This document shows, in pieces, positions 52,492 to 60,181 of a stretch of DNA of 64,000 bases. Origin of the DNA: Xenorhabdus szentirmaii DSM 16338 (GTDB lineage: Bacteria > Pseudomonadota > Gammaproteobacteria > Enterobacterales > Enterobacteriaceae); NCBI RefSeq assembly GCF_002632585.1, contig NZ_NIBV01000002.1, positions 2,074,208 through 2,138,207 of the forward strand, written 5' to 3'. How positions within the stretch are numbered: the stretch's first letter is position 1; each line of letters begins with the position of its first letter. The notes beneath the pieces were generated by a model. That model saw only the letters and a program-made list of their open reading frames with translations. It did not search any database and was not told the origin of the DNA. The position numbers and the translations under genes were made by a program.

Positions 52492-53667
52492 TTAACTGTT
52501 CTTAAGTTGATTAACATGCCAAAATATTTTATCCGCATATAATTCATATGCTGCTTTCTGCTCATCAATCCAATCGTGCTTATTATATACAGCCATTCCC
52601 CCAACTAACTCATGCCCTAGCATTTTTTCAATGACATGGGGCGCAATTCCTTCATTGGATAAATGAGTTGCCAGAGAGCGCCTAAAGTCATGTGTGCGCC
52701 ATTCAGGGATATCAATCGACTTCCTTAGCTTGTTCATATAGAGATTTGCTGATGATCTGTCTATAGCTTTATTCAGCGTCTGCCCGGGAAATAAAATATC
52801 ATTCCCCATATTTAATAACCTTTCCATATAGGGAAGCACATGTTCAAATATGGGCCTTCTAATTACATTACCCATTTTTGAATGAACCACCGGAATGCGC
52901 CATATCAGATCACGCATATTAAATTCTCTGGCTGTTGATAGCCTCAACTCAGAAAGGCTGGCTCCCCACAACAAAAGCAATTGATGTAACGCCTTATTCG
53001 ATGACACAACGTTGTTATTTTCCAGAGCTAGCCAAACCTTAGCCAGTTCCGTATACGTTAATACCCTAACGCCTACATCAGACTTCCTGCCTACATTCTT
53101 AACATTTAGTTTCATCACTTCGCATGATGGGATAAATTGCCTCGCCACACACCAGTTAATCACTGAACGCATTTGAGTTAAAAGCATTCTGGCTTTTTTG
53201 GGATTTTCTTTTTCTTGTTTGTCAAAAAACTTCATCCATAACAACGTTGGAATACCGGCAACGGGTGTACAGGAAAATTGTGTATACATCGTGTTGTATA
53301 CAACAGATCTATAGAGGATTTGAGTATTAGGTTTCAGAGTAGATGCATACTTATCCCACCAATAATCAAGACAATCTTTTAGCGTAGCCTCTCCTGCTGA
53401 ATTAGAAAAATACGTTTTAGGATCAAGCCCCTTTATATACAATGAACGCATTTCGCCAACGACTACTCGTGCATCCCATAATGACATTTCAGGATATCGG
53501 CCAACAGTAAGGCGCACTGGTTTTCCATTCCAACGATATCTGTGCTGGAATGTGATAGTTCCATTTGGTGTAATCCTGACACTCAGACCATCACCATCGG
53601 TTAACTCAGGCTTGCCTGCATAAGGCTTGTTATGAATGCCACATAGCTCAGTGTTGTTCAGCGACAT
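52492..53667 (-). CDS. P4-type tyrosine recombinase/integrase, first catalytic Arg replaced
   Basis: 391 residues. N-terminal DUF4102-type arm-binding domain (ELTDGDGLSVRI; LTVGRYPEMSLWDAR), core-binding domain about 95-190, catalytic domain after 200. His326 and Arg329 (THDFRRSLATH), His352 (LGHELVGG) and Tyr361 (MAVYNKH) are present. The first catalytic arginine, normally in G-x-R-x-x-E-L, is Ser237 here (WGASLSELR), one base change from Arg. The protein may therefore be inactive. It reads away from argW, whose 5' end lies 188 bases off. Confidence 0.85.
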   Translation of the reverse strand: MSLNNTELCGIHNKPYAGKPELTDGDGLSVRITPNGTITFQHRYRWNGKPVRLTVGRYPEMSLWDARVVVGEMRSLYIKGLDPKTYFSNSAGEATLKDCLDYWWDKYASTLKPNTQILYRSVVYNTMYTQFSCTPVAGIPTLLWMKFFDKQEKENPKKARMLLTQMRSVINWCVARQFIPSCEVMKLNVKNVGRKSDVGVRVLTYTELAKVWLALENNNVVSSNKALHQLLLLWGASLSELRLSTAREFNMRDLIWRIPVVHSKMGNVIRRPIFEHVLPYMERLLNMGNDILFPGQTLNKAIDRSSANLYMNKLRKSIDIPEWRTHDFRRSLATHLSNEGIAPHVIEKMLGHELVGGMAVYNKHDWIDEQKAAYELYADKIFWHVNQLKNS

Positions 53668-53677
53668 AATTATAACC

Positions 53678-53721
53678 TGTACACAAGTTGGATCGTGATT
53701 ATGTACTCAATATGTACACAA
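53678..53721. repeat. Three TGTACACAA-type direct repeats before the integrase gene
   Basis: TGTACACAA at 53678-53686, TGTACTCAA at 53702-53710 and TGTACACAA at 53713-53721. They lie 11-54 bases upstream of the integrase start, between it and argW; arm-type integrase sites or a regulator operator are possible. Confidence 0.6.
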
Positions 53722-53855
53722 TGGCAAGTAAACGAACAGTAAGTAACTCAAAGCCAGAAAGAATAAAATGAAACAAAGGAAAAAACTTGATTAAAACAGG
53801 TAGAAAGAGGTAAGCTGAAAACAGCTCGAAACAAGTTAAAGCTATATCAAAAAGA

Positions 53856-53930
53856 GTCCCCTTAGTTAAATGGATATAACGAGCCCCTCCTAAGGGCTAG
53901 TTGTAGGTTCGATTCCTGCAGGGGACGCCA
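53856..53930 (+). tRNA. argW: tRNA-Arg (anticodon CCU)
   Basis: 75 bases including CCA. The acceptor stem GTCCCCT/AGGGGAC pairs fully; the anticodon stem-loop is GCCCCTCCTAAGGGC with CCT at the centre; the T arm is TGTAGGTTCGATTCCTGCA. Almost identical to E. coli argW, a known target of P4-type and lambdoid integrases. Chromosomal position after mlaA also agrees. Confidence 0.97.
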
Positions 53931-54064
53931 GTCGATAGTCCGCAGTAGCTCTTACCCGTTCGAAGAATCCCTTAAATATCATAGCCTCATAAAAGTAACC
54001 ATTCGTAGTAATTCGCATTAGTTCGTTGACAGCCGCACTCTTATTTGGGTAAATTTTTTACCCA

Positions 54065-54538
54065 ATGTTCACTGTAAAACAGGTTGATTCAGCAAAACCA
54101 AAAGAAAAATCCTATCGATTATCAGATAGCAATGGCCTTTATCTATATATTCCATTATCTGGTAAAAAGGTATGACAATTACGTTACCAATTTGATGGCA
54201 AAGAAAAAATTCATACAGTGGGTAAATATCCTGAAATATCCCTCTCTGAAGAAAGGAGTAGGGTCTTTACATTAAAAAGAATTGGCTCACGGAATAAATA
54301 TATCTAAAAAAGAAAAACACACAGAGAAATCGAAAAACACTTTCTCATCTATCTATTGCGAATGGTATCAATTCAGCACCAGCATGGATTTGGTTATGAT
54401 TTGATTGAGCGCCAATTGGCGCATGTTGACCACAATAGCATCCATGACATATACAACCATGCACAGTAACTTGATAAACGCTTTGAAATGATGCAGTGGT
54501 TTGCTGATTATATTGACAATATATCAGGAATAAAGTAA
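54065..54538 (+). pseudogene. Remnant of an IntS-like P4-type integrase gene
   Basis: Opening 135 bases downstream of argW, the frame encodes MFTVKQVDSAKPKEKSYRLS and continues as an IntS-like N-terminus, with TGA replacing the Trp of GKKVWQLRY, then FDGKEKIHTVGKYPEISLSE. After about residue 75 the middle is lost. At 54,364-54,538 another frame gives the C-terminal end, LIERQLAHVDHNSIHDIYNH followed by AQ-stop-LDKRFEMMQWF, again with a stop in place of Tyr. Intact relatives are about 385-400 residues; only about 475 bases remain. It marks an old prophage or island end at argW. Confidence 0.85.
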
Positions 54539-54965
54539 TTCCCAAAGGGCAGAAATCTACCCTTTTACATAGGTAATCCCGTATCTACCTATATAATGAC
54601 ATTCCACCCATCATTGGAGGATGGGATATTATTAATGAGTTAAAGAGGATAATTCCCCTCTTTAATGTAACTTATTGATTTTTATTATTTCCATTAGAGA
54701 ACCAGAGATTTAATGAAAGCAAGGGGTTAAAAGACGGAAAATCCCACTTTTATTTCACCCGGCTTTATCAGTGATCTAACAAATTCTATTAATTCCCCCA
54801 CCTGTCATTTGATGTCATCCTCCCATCGAAATATACTATCTATCAAATAATAAGCCGTACTCTTGTATTGATGAACCTATTTATTGATATTCACAGGCGG
54901 AGAAGTATTCCACCGCCTTCATGTTACTTAGCAATATCTATTGTTGATTAAATGAGGGAATAAAT
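54539..54965. other. Spacer with three consecutive hairpins before the tail fibre gene
   Basis: Stems AAAGGG/CCCTTT (54544-54565), CCCATC/GATGGG (54607-54625) and TTAAAGAGG/CCTCTTTAA (54640-54665) occur within 125 bases, and AGGCGG/CCGCCT near 54,895-54,920. No gene was recognised. The hairpins look like old phage terminators. Confidence 0.5.
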
Positions 54966-55796
54966 ATGAGTACACAAGACAGTAATAGCTCCGTAACGGT
55001 TCCAACAATGGACGATGTCAGAAAAGCCATTAGAGACGCAATTGAAGAACATGCCGCAAGTCGTAATCATCCAGATGCAACTCTAAAAGACAAGGGATTA
55101 GTGTCTCTAAGTAATGATGTTAATAGCAATAGCGAAACGGCCGCATCGACCCCAAAAGCAATAAAAACAGCATATGATTTAGCTAGTGCAGCCAATCAAA
55201 ATGCTGATAATGCAAACGAGAATGCTAATAATGCAAATGGCAATGCTAATACTCGCTTAGAAAAAGGCCTGAACGGGGCAGATATTCCAGATAAAGATGA
55301 GTTTGTTAAAAACCTTGGGCTGGCAGAAGGATCTATATTACCTATCGGTGTTCCCGTTCCTTGGCCGACAGAAAACCCACCAGAAGGATGGTTGATATGT
55401 AATGGTAACTCATTCGATAAAGCAAAATATCCAAGACTCGCTTTTGCCTATCCGTCTGGTGTACTGCCTGATTTACGCGGTGAGTTTATTCGTGGCTGGG
55501 ATAGTGAAGGGACAATTGATCCAAAACGTACATTGCTGTCGAAACAGCAAGCAACCTTATTACCATCGGTTTATAGTTATGCCTATAGTGACACAACCGG
55601 TACTTTAGTTACTCCACCAGTAAAATCGTATAAACCAAGTCTGAAAGACTTTATGGCATCCGATTATGAGGACCCTGTAATTTCTAGTGGCCCATATCTA
55701 AGAACCGATTTACAGTCAGGTGGTGGAGTATCTTTAGCTTCATTCCGTGTTCGTCCCCGTAATATCGCATTCAATTACATAGTAAGAGCTGCTTAA
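54966..55796 (+). CDS. Phage tail fibre protein with collar domain
   Basis: 276 residues, GAGGGAATAAAT upstream of ATG 54966. Order: N-terminal helix; a fibre repeat of the Phage_fiber_2 type (KGLVSLSNDVNSNSETAAST); a low-complexity Asn-Ala linker (about residues 76-95, NADNANENANNANGNAN); a tail collar domain (VPWPTENPPEGWLICNG, LPDLRGEFIRGWD); and the C-terminal RPRNIAFNYIVRAA common in tail fibres of enterobacterial phages. Short for a fibre, so it may be the distal part of a once longer gene or a short fibre. It probably belonged to the prophage whose integrase remnant lies upstream. Confidence 0.85.
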   Translation: MSTQDSNSSVTVPTMDDVRKAIRDAIEEHAASRNHPDATLKDKGLVSLSNDVNSNSETAASTPKAIKTAYDLASAANQNADNANENANNANGNANTRLEKGLNGADIPDKDEFVKNLGLAEGSILPIGVPVPWPTENPPEGWLICNGNSFDKAKYPRLAFAYPSGVLPDLRGEFIRGWDSEGTIDPKRTLLSKQQATLLPSVYSYAYSDTTGTLVTPPVKSYKPSLKDFMASDYEDPVISSGPYLRTDLQSGGGVSLASFRVRPRNIAFNYIVRAA

Positions 55797-55812
55797 CTCC
55801 GATATGACAATT

Positions 55813-55840
55813 AAACCCACAATTTTATGTGGGTTTATCA
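55813..55840 (+). terminator. Terminator after the tail fibre gene
   Basis: Nine-base stem AAACCCACA/TGTGGGTTT around ATTTTA, 17 bases after the stop codon, ending in a short T run. Confidence 0.7.
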
Positions 55841-55871
55841 TTCATTAATTCCACAGACTCACTTTAGTCCC

Positions 55872-56303
55872 TCAGTCCAAGGTACTGGGCTTGGAGGGTT
55901 TCAAGTTCTCCGAGGAGATGTACATAATCCTGTTCAGCGTCTTTCTCCAGTCGGGCGGGTCCTGAACCATCCAAGCCGGAGGAGGAAGGGGTTTCAGACA
56001 CAGGGCATCGACTTTGACATACACTCGCTTAACATGAGTGTGCAAATTATCGCGAAGTTGAGTGATTTTAGATTTGGCATTGACGAGTTCCTGTAAACGG
56101 GTGGCATTCAGTTCTGCAAGATGCTGGATGCCGGCTTCCTGGCTGGTGATGAGGGCGTTTTTTTCTGATAACTGAGTGTTCAGTGATTCATTATCGGCAG
56201 TCAGCTGTCCACTCTCTGTATACACGGAGTAGATGAAATGGACAGCGGAACCCATCAGAATAACGCAAGTTATCATCGCGATAGCTTTTATTTTCCACTT
56301 CAT
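55872..56303 (-). CDS. Rz-type phage spanin, C-terminus fused to an Rz1-like tail
   Basis: 143 residues. N-terminal membrane helix (about 6-27), then a periplasmic coiled coil (about 31-95), as in Rz inner-membrane spanins. The last 42 residues from Cys102 (CLKPLPPPAWMVQDPPDW and beyond) look like the proline-rich end of an Rz1 outer-membrane spanin, which normally sits in another frame. A one-base shift seems to have joined the two. The start overlaps the upstream holin-like stop as ATGA. It faces the tail fibre gene tail to tail. Confidence 0.7.
   Translation of the reverse strand: MKWKIKAIAMITCVILMGSAVHFIYSVYTESGQLTADNESLNTQLSEKNALITSQEAGIQHLAELNATRLQELVNAKSKITQLRDNLHTHVKRVYVKVDALCLKPLPPPAWMVQDPPDWRKTLNRIMYISSENLKPSKPSTLD
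55994..56080 (-). pseudogene. Truncated Rz1 (outer-membrane spanin) inside Rz
   Basis: In the +1 frame within Rz, ATG 56080 encodes MPNLKSLNFAIICTLMLSEC and then MSKSMPCV before TGA at 55996-55994. The first 20 residues are a lipoprotein signal peptide with LSEC where LSGC would be expected; the proline-rich rest is in the Rz frame just downstream. A single indel near 55,995 explains the break. Confidence 0.6.
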
Positions 56304-56434
56304 CGCCGTAACACTAATTTAATCAAAGACAACAGCCCTTCAATGATCAAAAACTATTCCCAATTCTTCACGCCTAAAACTGACAAAATGAAGGCAGACA
56401 GGAACAGAAGCCCAGACAGATAATGATCTTTCAT
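56300..56434 (-). pseudogene. Holin-like remnant with an amber codon
   Basis: From ATG 56434 the frame gives MKDHYLSGLLFLSAFILSVL and GVKNWE, then TAG at 56356-56354, then FLIIEGLLSLIKLVLRR and TGA overlapping the Rz start. Two hydrophobic stretches and position just before Rz suggest the C-terminal part of a holin. TAG in place of CAG is a likely nonsense change. Confidence 0.45.
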
Positions 56435-56876
56435 AGGAGTTCATATGCCTTTGTAAAAACATCATCGGAATATGGCTGCTTACCGCTCCTGTGCTGAGAC
56501 TAAACACCCAGCAGCCCGTCAACAATCATTATGTAACCTTCCATAACAAAAAGCGCTTATAATATGCAAAATTCCTTGCTTTCATGAAATGCCTTAATTA
56601 TCTGCTGGAGGGAATAGCAAAAACAACATAGCTTCATACTTTTACTTGAACTGTTATTCCTACAACACCACTCCAAACAAAATCTAAAAACAGCTCTATT
56701 TTATACAAAAATTATCATATTTTCTTTAAATTCTTGTAATAAATAAGATGAAGCCTGAAAATCATCAAATCAAGCTGAAGAATAATTCCATTCTTGAGCC
56801 TTATCATCACCAAAAAGATTCTGTAATAGCTATTTAGTATTGGTTTATATCATGCTTCACTCTTCTAATTCTGCCA
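56435..56876. other. Degenerate phage-flank region
   Basis: About 440 bases without a supported gene. An endolysin expected next to the lysis genes is absent, so the prophage is truncated here. Confidence 0.5.
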
Positions 56877-57149
56877 GTGCAAACATTGGCAGAGCATGAT
56901 TTACATTTTGCCATTAAACAAACTAAAGAACCTACTGAAGCAGCAAGACTCCATTTCACAATAGCAAAAAACACTGGTACGACAGAAACTAACATTAACG
57001 TGATTCATGAAGCTTATTTCTCTTCAATGGTGAAAGAAGCTAGAGAGGTTAGTGTATTTTTTGATCTCAACTTGAACATTCTAAATACTATTTTCAAAAT
57101 GGCAGGAATATTTTTTATCTCCTGCGGTGTAAGAAGTACTACATATTGA
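56877..57149 (+). CDS. Hypothetical protein or gene fragment
   Basis: Frame of up to 90 codons from GTG 56877, without a ribosome site. The first 60 residues look protein-like (EHDLHFAIKQTKEPTEAARL), the last 25 are hydrophobic. No family recognised; probably a fragment. Confidence 0.25.
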   Translation: MQTLAEHDLHFAIKQTKEPTEAARLHFTIAKNTGTTETNINVIHEAYFSSMVKEAREVSVFFDLNLNILNTIFKMAGIFFISCGVRSTTY

Positions 57150-57274
57150 AGCCTCACTGTTATGGTAAGGCATTTAACTAATCATAGAGAAATGATCTAC
57201 AAAGTTAATTCTTTACATTTTATATTAACTAAATTAACATTAATTTCATAAATCAATGATGATTTTTTTCAAAG

Positions 57275-57320
57275 ATACATCTTTAACTTAAAGATGCAAC
57301 CTACAAGGCGAAAAAACTTA
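57275..57320. repeat. Degenerate copy of the dispersed palindromic element
   Basis: ATACATCTTTAACTTAAAGATGCAACCTACAAGGCG follows the element at 63270 (ATACCC...CAAGATGCAGCCAACAAAGCGGCAAC) with several changes; it lies 80 bases before the flavoprotein gene. Confidence 0.45.
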
Positions 57321-57399
57321 CTATATTCTGCCATGCGGAAGAGAGTAAATGTGTCTTTAAGTATGATGAGGATAGTCATTTAAGCGGTAGGGAAAATAT

Positions 57400-58800
57400 A
57401 TGAGTAATAAAAAATATAAAACGGTTATCATTTTAGGTGCTGGGCCCATTGGATTGTTTTCTGCTTTTAAAATATTAGAAAACAACTTTGCTGACAACGT
57501 ACTGGTTTTAGAAAAACGGTTAACTTCAGTTCACTCACTTAAAGGATGGGCTGAAAGGTCAATGGTCGTACAATTCCACAGAAACCTTTTTTCTCTTCCA
57601 ACTCTTCCAGAGATGACACCAAAATGCCCTCATGGGGTACTTAAAGAAGATTATGAAGAGCATCGGAAAAAGTATCATGACTTAGATCATATGAGTATCA
57701 AGAATATACAATGTACCATATTAGAGCATATTGAAAAATATTATAAAAATCGTTTTTTCATGATGAAAATGAAAGAAATGTCTTCTGATAATAATGTCAT
57801 TTCTATTTCTGTAGGATCAGACAAGAACGAAGGCAATAAAATTTTAGAAAATTTACAACCAGAGTTCATTTTGGATGCAACTGGATATCATTCTGTTTTA
57901 ATGAATAAAACAATAGGAATTAATTTTGAGATTGAAAATGAGTATGGTTCAGCGCTAAAAATAACATGGCCAGAACATGAAATTAATCATGTTGAAATTA
58001 AGGAAATTGAATTCCATGATTGCCATGAAAATACACTTTTTTTCAGTGAAGGAAATTCATCTGTAGCTGAGTTTTCTTATCCCTCAGATGAGTTTAATGA
58101 TTTTTTTGAGGAATGTGGATATTCCATAAATCCTAAGGGAATAAAAGTTCCATTTTTAAAATTGGACAAAACACCTTTTTCAATTAAATTGCCTCCATTT
58201 TTAAAAAAGATTACCTCTCTCCAGAAAGAACACTGTTTATATAAACGAGCAGTAGAACTATTCAGTACGATTAAAAAAGGGAAGTTGCATGGTATTAATG
58301 GGTTAGATTTCATCAATTACTTAAAAGGTTTTAATTGGTTAGAAGCAGATAATCTTGCCCTAGTCATTCGTAAAATAATAAATAAAGAAACCACTATAGA
58401 AAATCTATATACTAATCTAGAAGAAAATACTTTAGATTTAGAGAAAATCAGAATTGTTTTTGTACCTTCTAGAGCGGAGCGGTGGTTATCAACAAATAAA
58501 GTACAAACAAATATTAAACTTATATATTCGAATGAAGATAATGACCATGATTCACATAGCCAAGTACACTCAGTGACAGCCTGTGCTGTAGGTGATAGTT
58601 TGAGCAGTACGGATTTTCGGCACGGATTGGGCATCAATCGAGGACTCCACTCTGCAACAAGATTATTTCAAGATAAATTAGATCCTGAATTAGTAAGGCG
58701 TGAATTAGTTCAAAATAGCTACTTTATGTTAGATAACCCAAATGATGACGCATTGTTTAAGCGGGCTATTTCATGTAGAGATTGGCTTATTCATGAATAA
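57400..58800 (+). CDS. FAD-dependent oxidoreductase/monooxygenase of unknown substrate
   Basis: 466 residues with AGGG before ATG 57400. ADP-binding GxGxxG motif IILGAGPIGLFSA at residues 11-23, then LVLEKR; a second FAD contact GDSLSSTDFRHGLGINRG at about 398-415 is in the place of the GD motif of group A flavoprotein monooxygenases. An ILDATGYHS segment (around residue 160) matches the middle of this fold. The central part is not like a family I know. The gene is strongly AT-rich and lies directly before a TSUP transporter gene (21 bases from stop to start), so the pair is probably one operon. Substrate unknown; a sulfur or organic-acid compound is a guess from the partner. Confidence 0.8.
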   Translation: MSNKKYKTVIILGAGPIGLFSAFKILENNFADNVLVLEKRLTSVHSLKGWAERSMVVQFHRNLFSLPTLPEMTPKCPHGVLKEDYEEHRKKYHDLDHMSIKNIQCTILEHIEKYYKNRFFMMKMKEMSSDNNVISISVGSDKNEGNKILENLQPEFILDATGYHSVLMNKTIGINFEIENEYGSALKITWPEHEINHVEIKEIEFHDCHENTLFFSEGNSSVAEFSYPSDEFNDFFEECGYSINPKGIKVPFLKLDKTPFSIKLPPFLKKITSLQKEHCLYKRAVELFSTIKKGKLHGINGLDFINYLKGFNWLEADNLALVIRKIINKETTIENLYTNLEENTLDLEKIRIVFVPSRAERWLSTNKVQTNIKLIYSNEDNDHDSHSQVHSVTACAVGDSLSSTDFRHGLGINRGLHSATRLFQDKLDPELVRRELVQNSYFMLDNPNDDALFKRAISCRDWLIHE

Positions 58801-58821
58801 GTGTTAACTCAAGGTACATAT

Positions 58822-59616
58822 ATGTATATAGAAATATTAATCATAGTATCCGCATTGGTTGGAAGTATTCTATCCGGGCTCTTTGGCGGTGGTGCAGGTC
58901 TCATTTTTACACCAACAATTTATCTATTTTTATCCCATGCAAATCCAGGCTCCAGTCATATTATGCAAACAAGTATTACAACGATGATTGCATCTTTGAT
59001 GGTATCCGGGTTAGTGGCTATTTTTAAACATCACCGGTACAATCACATTGATTGGAATGTTCTAAAATGGTCAGCACCGTTAGTTATAATAGGTTCGGTG
59101 CTGGGGTGCTTTGTTATGAGCTATATTTCAAGTCAGGTGGCTATATATTTTTTTTCTATAGCAACATTATTGTTAGCTATAAGATCAACACAGAAACTTG
59201 CTTCACACGCTTCTACAAATAATATAAATGTTACTCGCAGCGGGTCATTTCGTTATTTAGGGAGTTTTATTTTAGGATTGATATCAACTTTATCTGGATC
59301 AGCTTCATTTGCTGTTCCGTACTATGAAAATATCGGCTTGAATATAAAAAAATCCATAGGTACAACAACTGTTGTAGTCTGGCTTTATTCTATATTTGTG
59401 CTTATTTTTATGATATCACTTGGCTTAAATCAAGATAATTTACCACCAGGAAATATAGGTTTTTTGAATTATAAATACCTATGGTTATTTATGATACCAA
59501 CAATACCGGGAGCATTGCTGGGAGCTAAGTTAGCTAACATTCTCCCTGAACGAAAATTAAAAATATCCTTTACGATATTGTTGTATGTCATTGGGGTAAG
59601 TATGCTTATTTCATAA
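58822..59616 (+). CDS. TSUP (TauE/SafE) family membrane transporter
   Basis: 264 residues from ATG 58822 (AAGG upstream); a GTG at 58801 directly after the flavoprotein stop is possible. Eight helices with the two TSUP repeats: SGLFGGGAGLIFTPTIYLF and GLISTLSGSASFAVPYYENI. Members export or import sulfite, sulfonates or organic acids. It shares low GC with the upstream flavoprotein gene and probably handles the same compound. Distinct from yfcA earlier in the window. Confidence 0.85.
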   Translation: MYIEILIIVSALVGSILSGLFGGGAGLIFTPTIYLFLSHANPGSSHIMQTSITTMIASLMVSGLVAIFKHHRYNHIDWNVLKWSAPLVIIGSVLGCFVMSYISSQVAIYFFSIATLLLAIRSTQKLASHASTNNINVTRSGSFRYLGSFILGLISTLSGSASFAVPYYENIGLNIKKSIGTTTVVVWLYSIFVLIFMISLGLNQDNLPPGNIGFLNYKYLWLFMIPTIPGALLGAKLANILPERKLKISFTILLYVIGVSMLIS

Positions 59617-60181
59617 TATACGCAATTAACATGAAGATGTGCCTTGCAAGACGAAAGAGACGCATCTTCATATACTGAATCTGAATGCGCTAAAATTATC
59701 TGGAAGTTAGTCATTTTTTAAAAAGAGGTTTTTATGAAATCATTAGATCTTTTTTCTCTTTAAGCTTTCATTTAGATATACATGGATAAAATTCCAATGG
59801 ATAACCAATACACCTGACGCAATCCCTGCATAAATTAACAATGTACTGTAAATCAATGTCATTATCTCTCGTTATTTCTCCAGTATCATTTAATAAGAAA
59901 TCTTGTAGTAAGCCACGCATTTTGTGTTAACACGATAGAGGGAATGTTCTCACTCCAACAAATCAATGAGCATTATTATACAAAAAATCATCTTTTGAAC
60001 TCATTTAAAAAATAAGCCATATGAATTTTTTTGTTATCAATCAGTAAATTATAAAAATAACCCAAAAGAGCCATCAAGGAATTTACACCAAGTGAAAAAA
60101 GATAATACTATTATTCTTTGTTTTTAGTTATAATCAGGAAAATCATAAACTGTAAAAATTATTTTTTAAAAATAACAAAAT
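59617..60181. other. AT-rich spacer with one inverted repeat and a tiny ORF
   Basis: A nine-base inverted repeat ATGAAGATG (59631-59639)/CATCTTCAT (59663-59671) with CTTGCAAGACG inside may be a degenerate dispersed element or the operon terminator. Otherwise only the small minus-strand frame listed next was found. Confidence 0.5.
59743..59862 (-). CDS. Possible 39-residue single-helix membrane protein
   Basis: ATG 59862 with GGAGAAATAAC upstream. The product MTLIYSTLLIYAGIASGVLV continues to a basic end (SLKRKKI), the pattern of a small inner membrane protein with a cytoplasmic basic tail. No family recognised. Confidence 0.35.
   Translation of the reverse strand: MTLIYSTLLIYAGIASGVLVIHWNFIHVYLNESLKRKKI

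Noticed and set aside
55827-56096. 89-codon plus-strand frame opposite Rz
   Set aside because: It is the complementary strand of the Rz gene; Rz and Rz1 patterns on the minus strand are far stronger.
56340-56525. 61-codon minus-strand frame overlapping the holin remnant
   Set aside because: The alternative frame has holin-like hydrophobicity and the ATGA overlap with Rz; this one has neither.
59734-59763. Nine-codon frame MKSLDLFSL with a good ribosome site
   Set aside because: Too short to support as a gene; might be the broken start of a lost gene.
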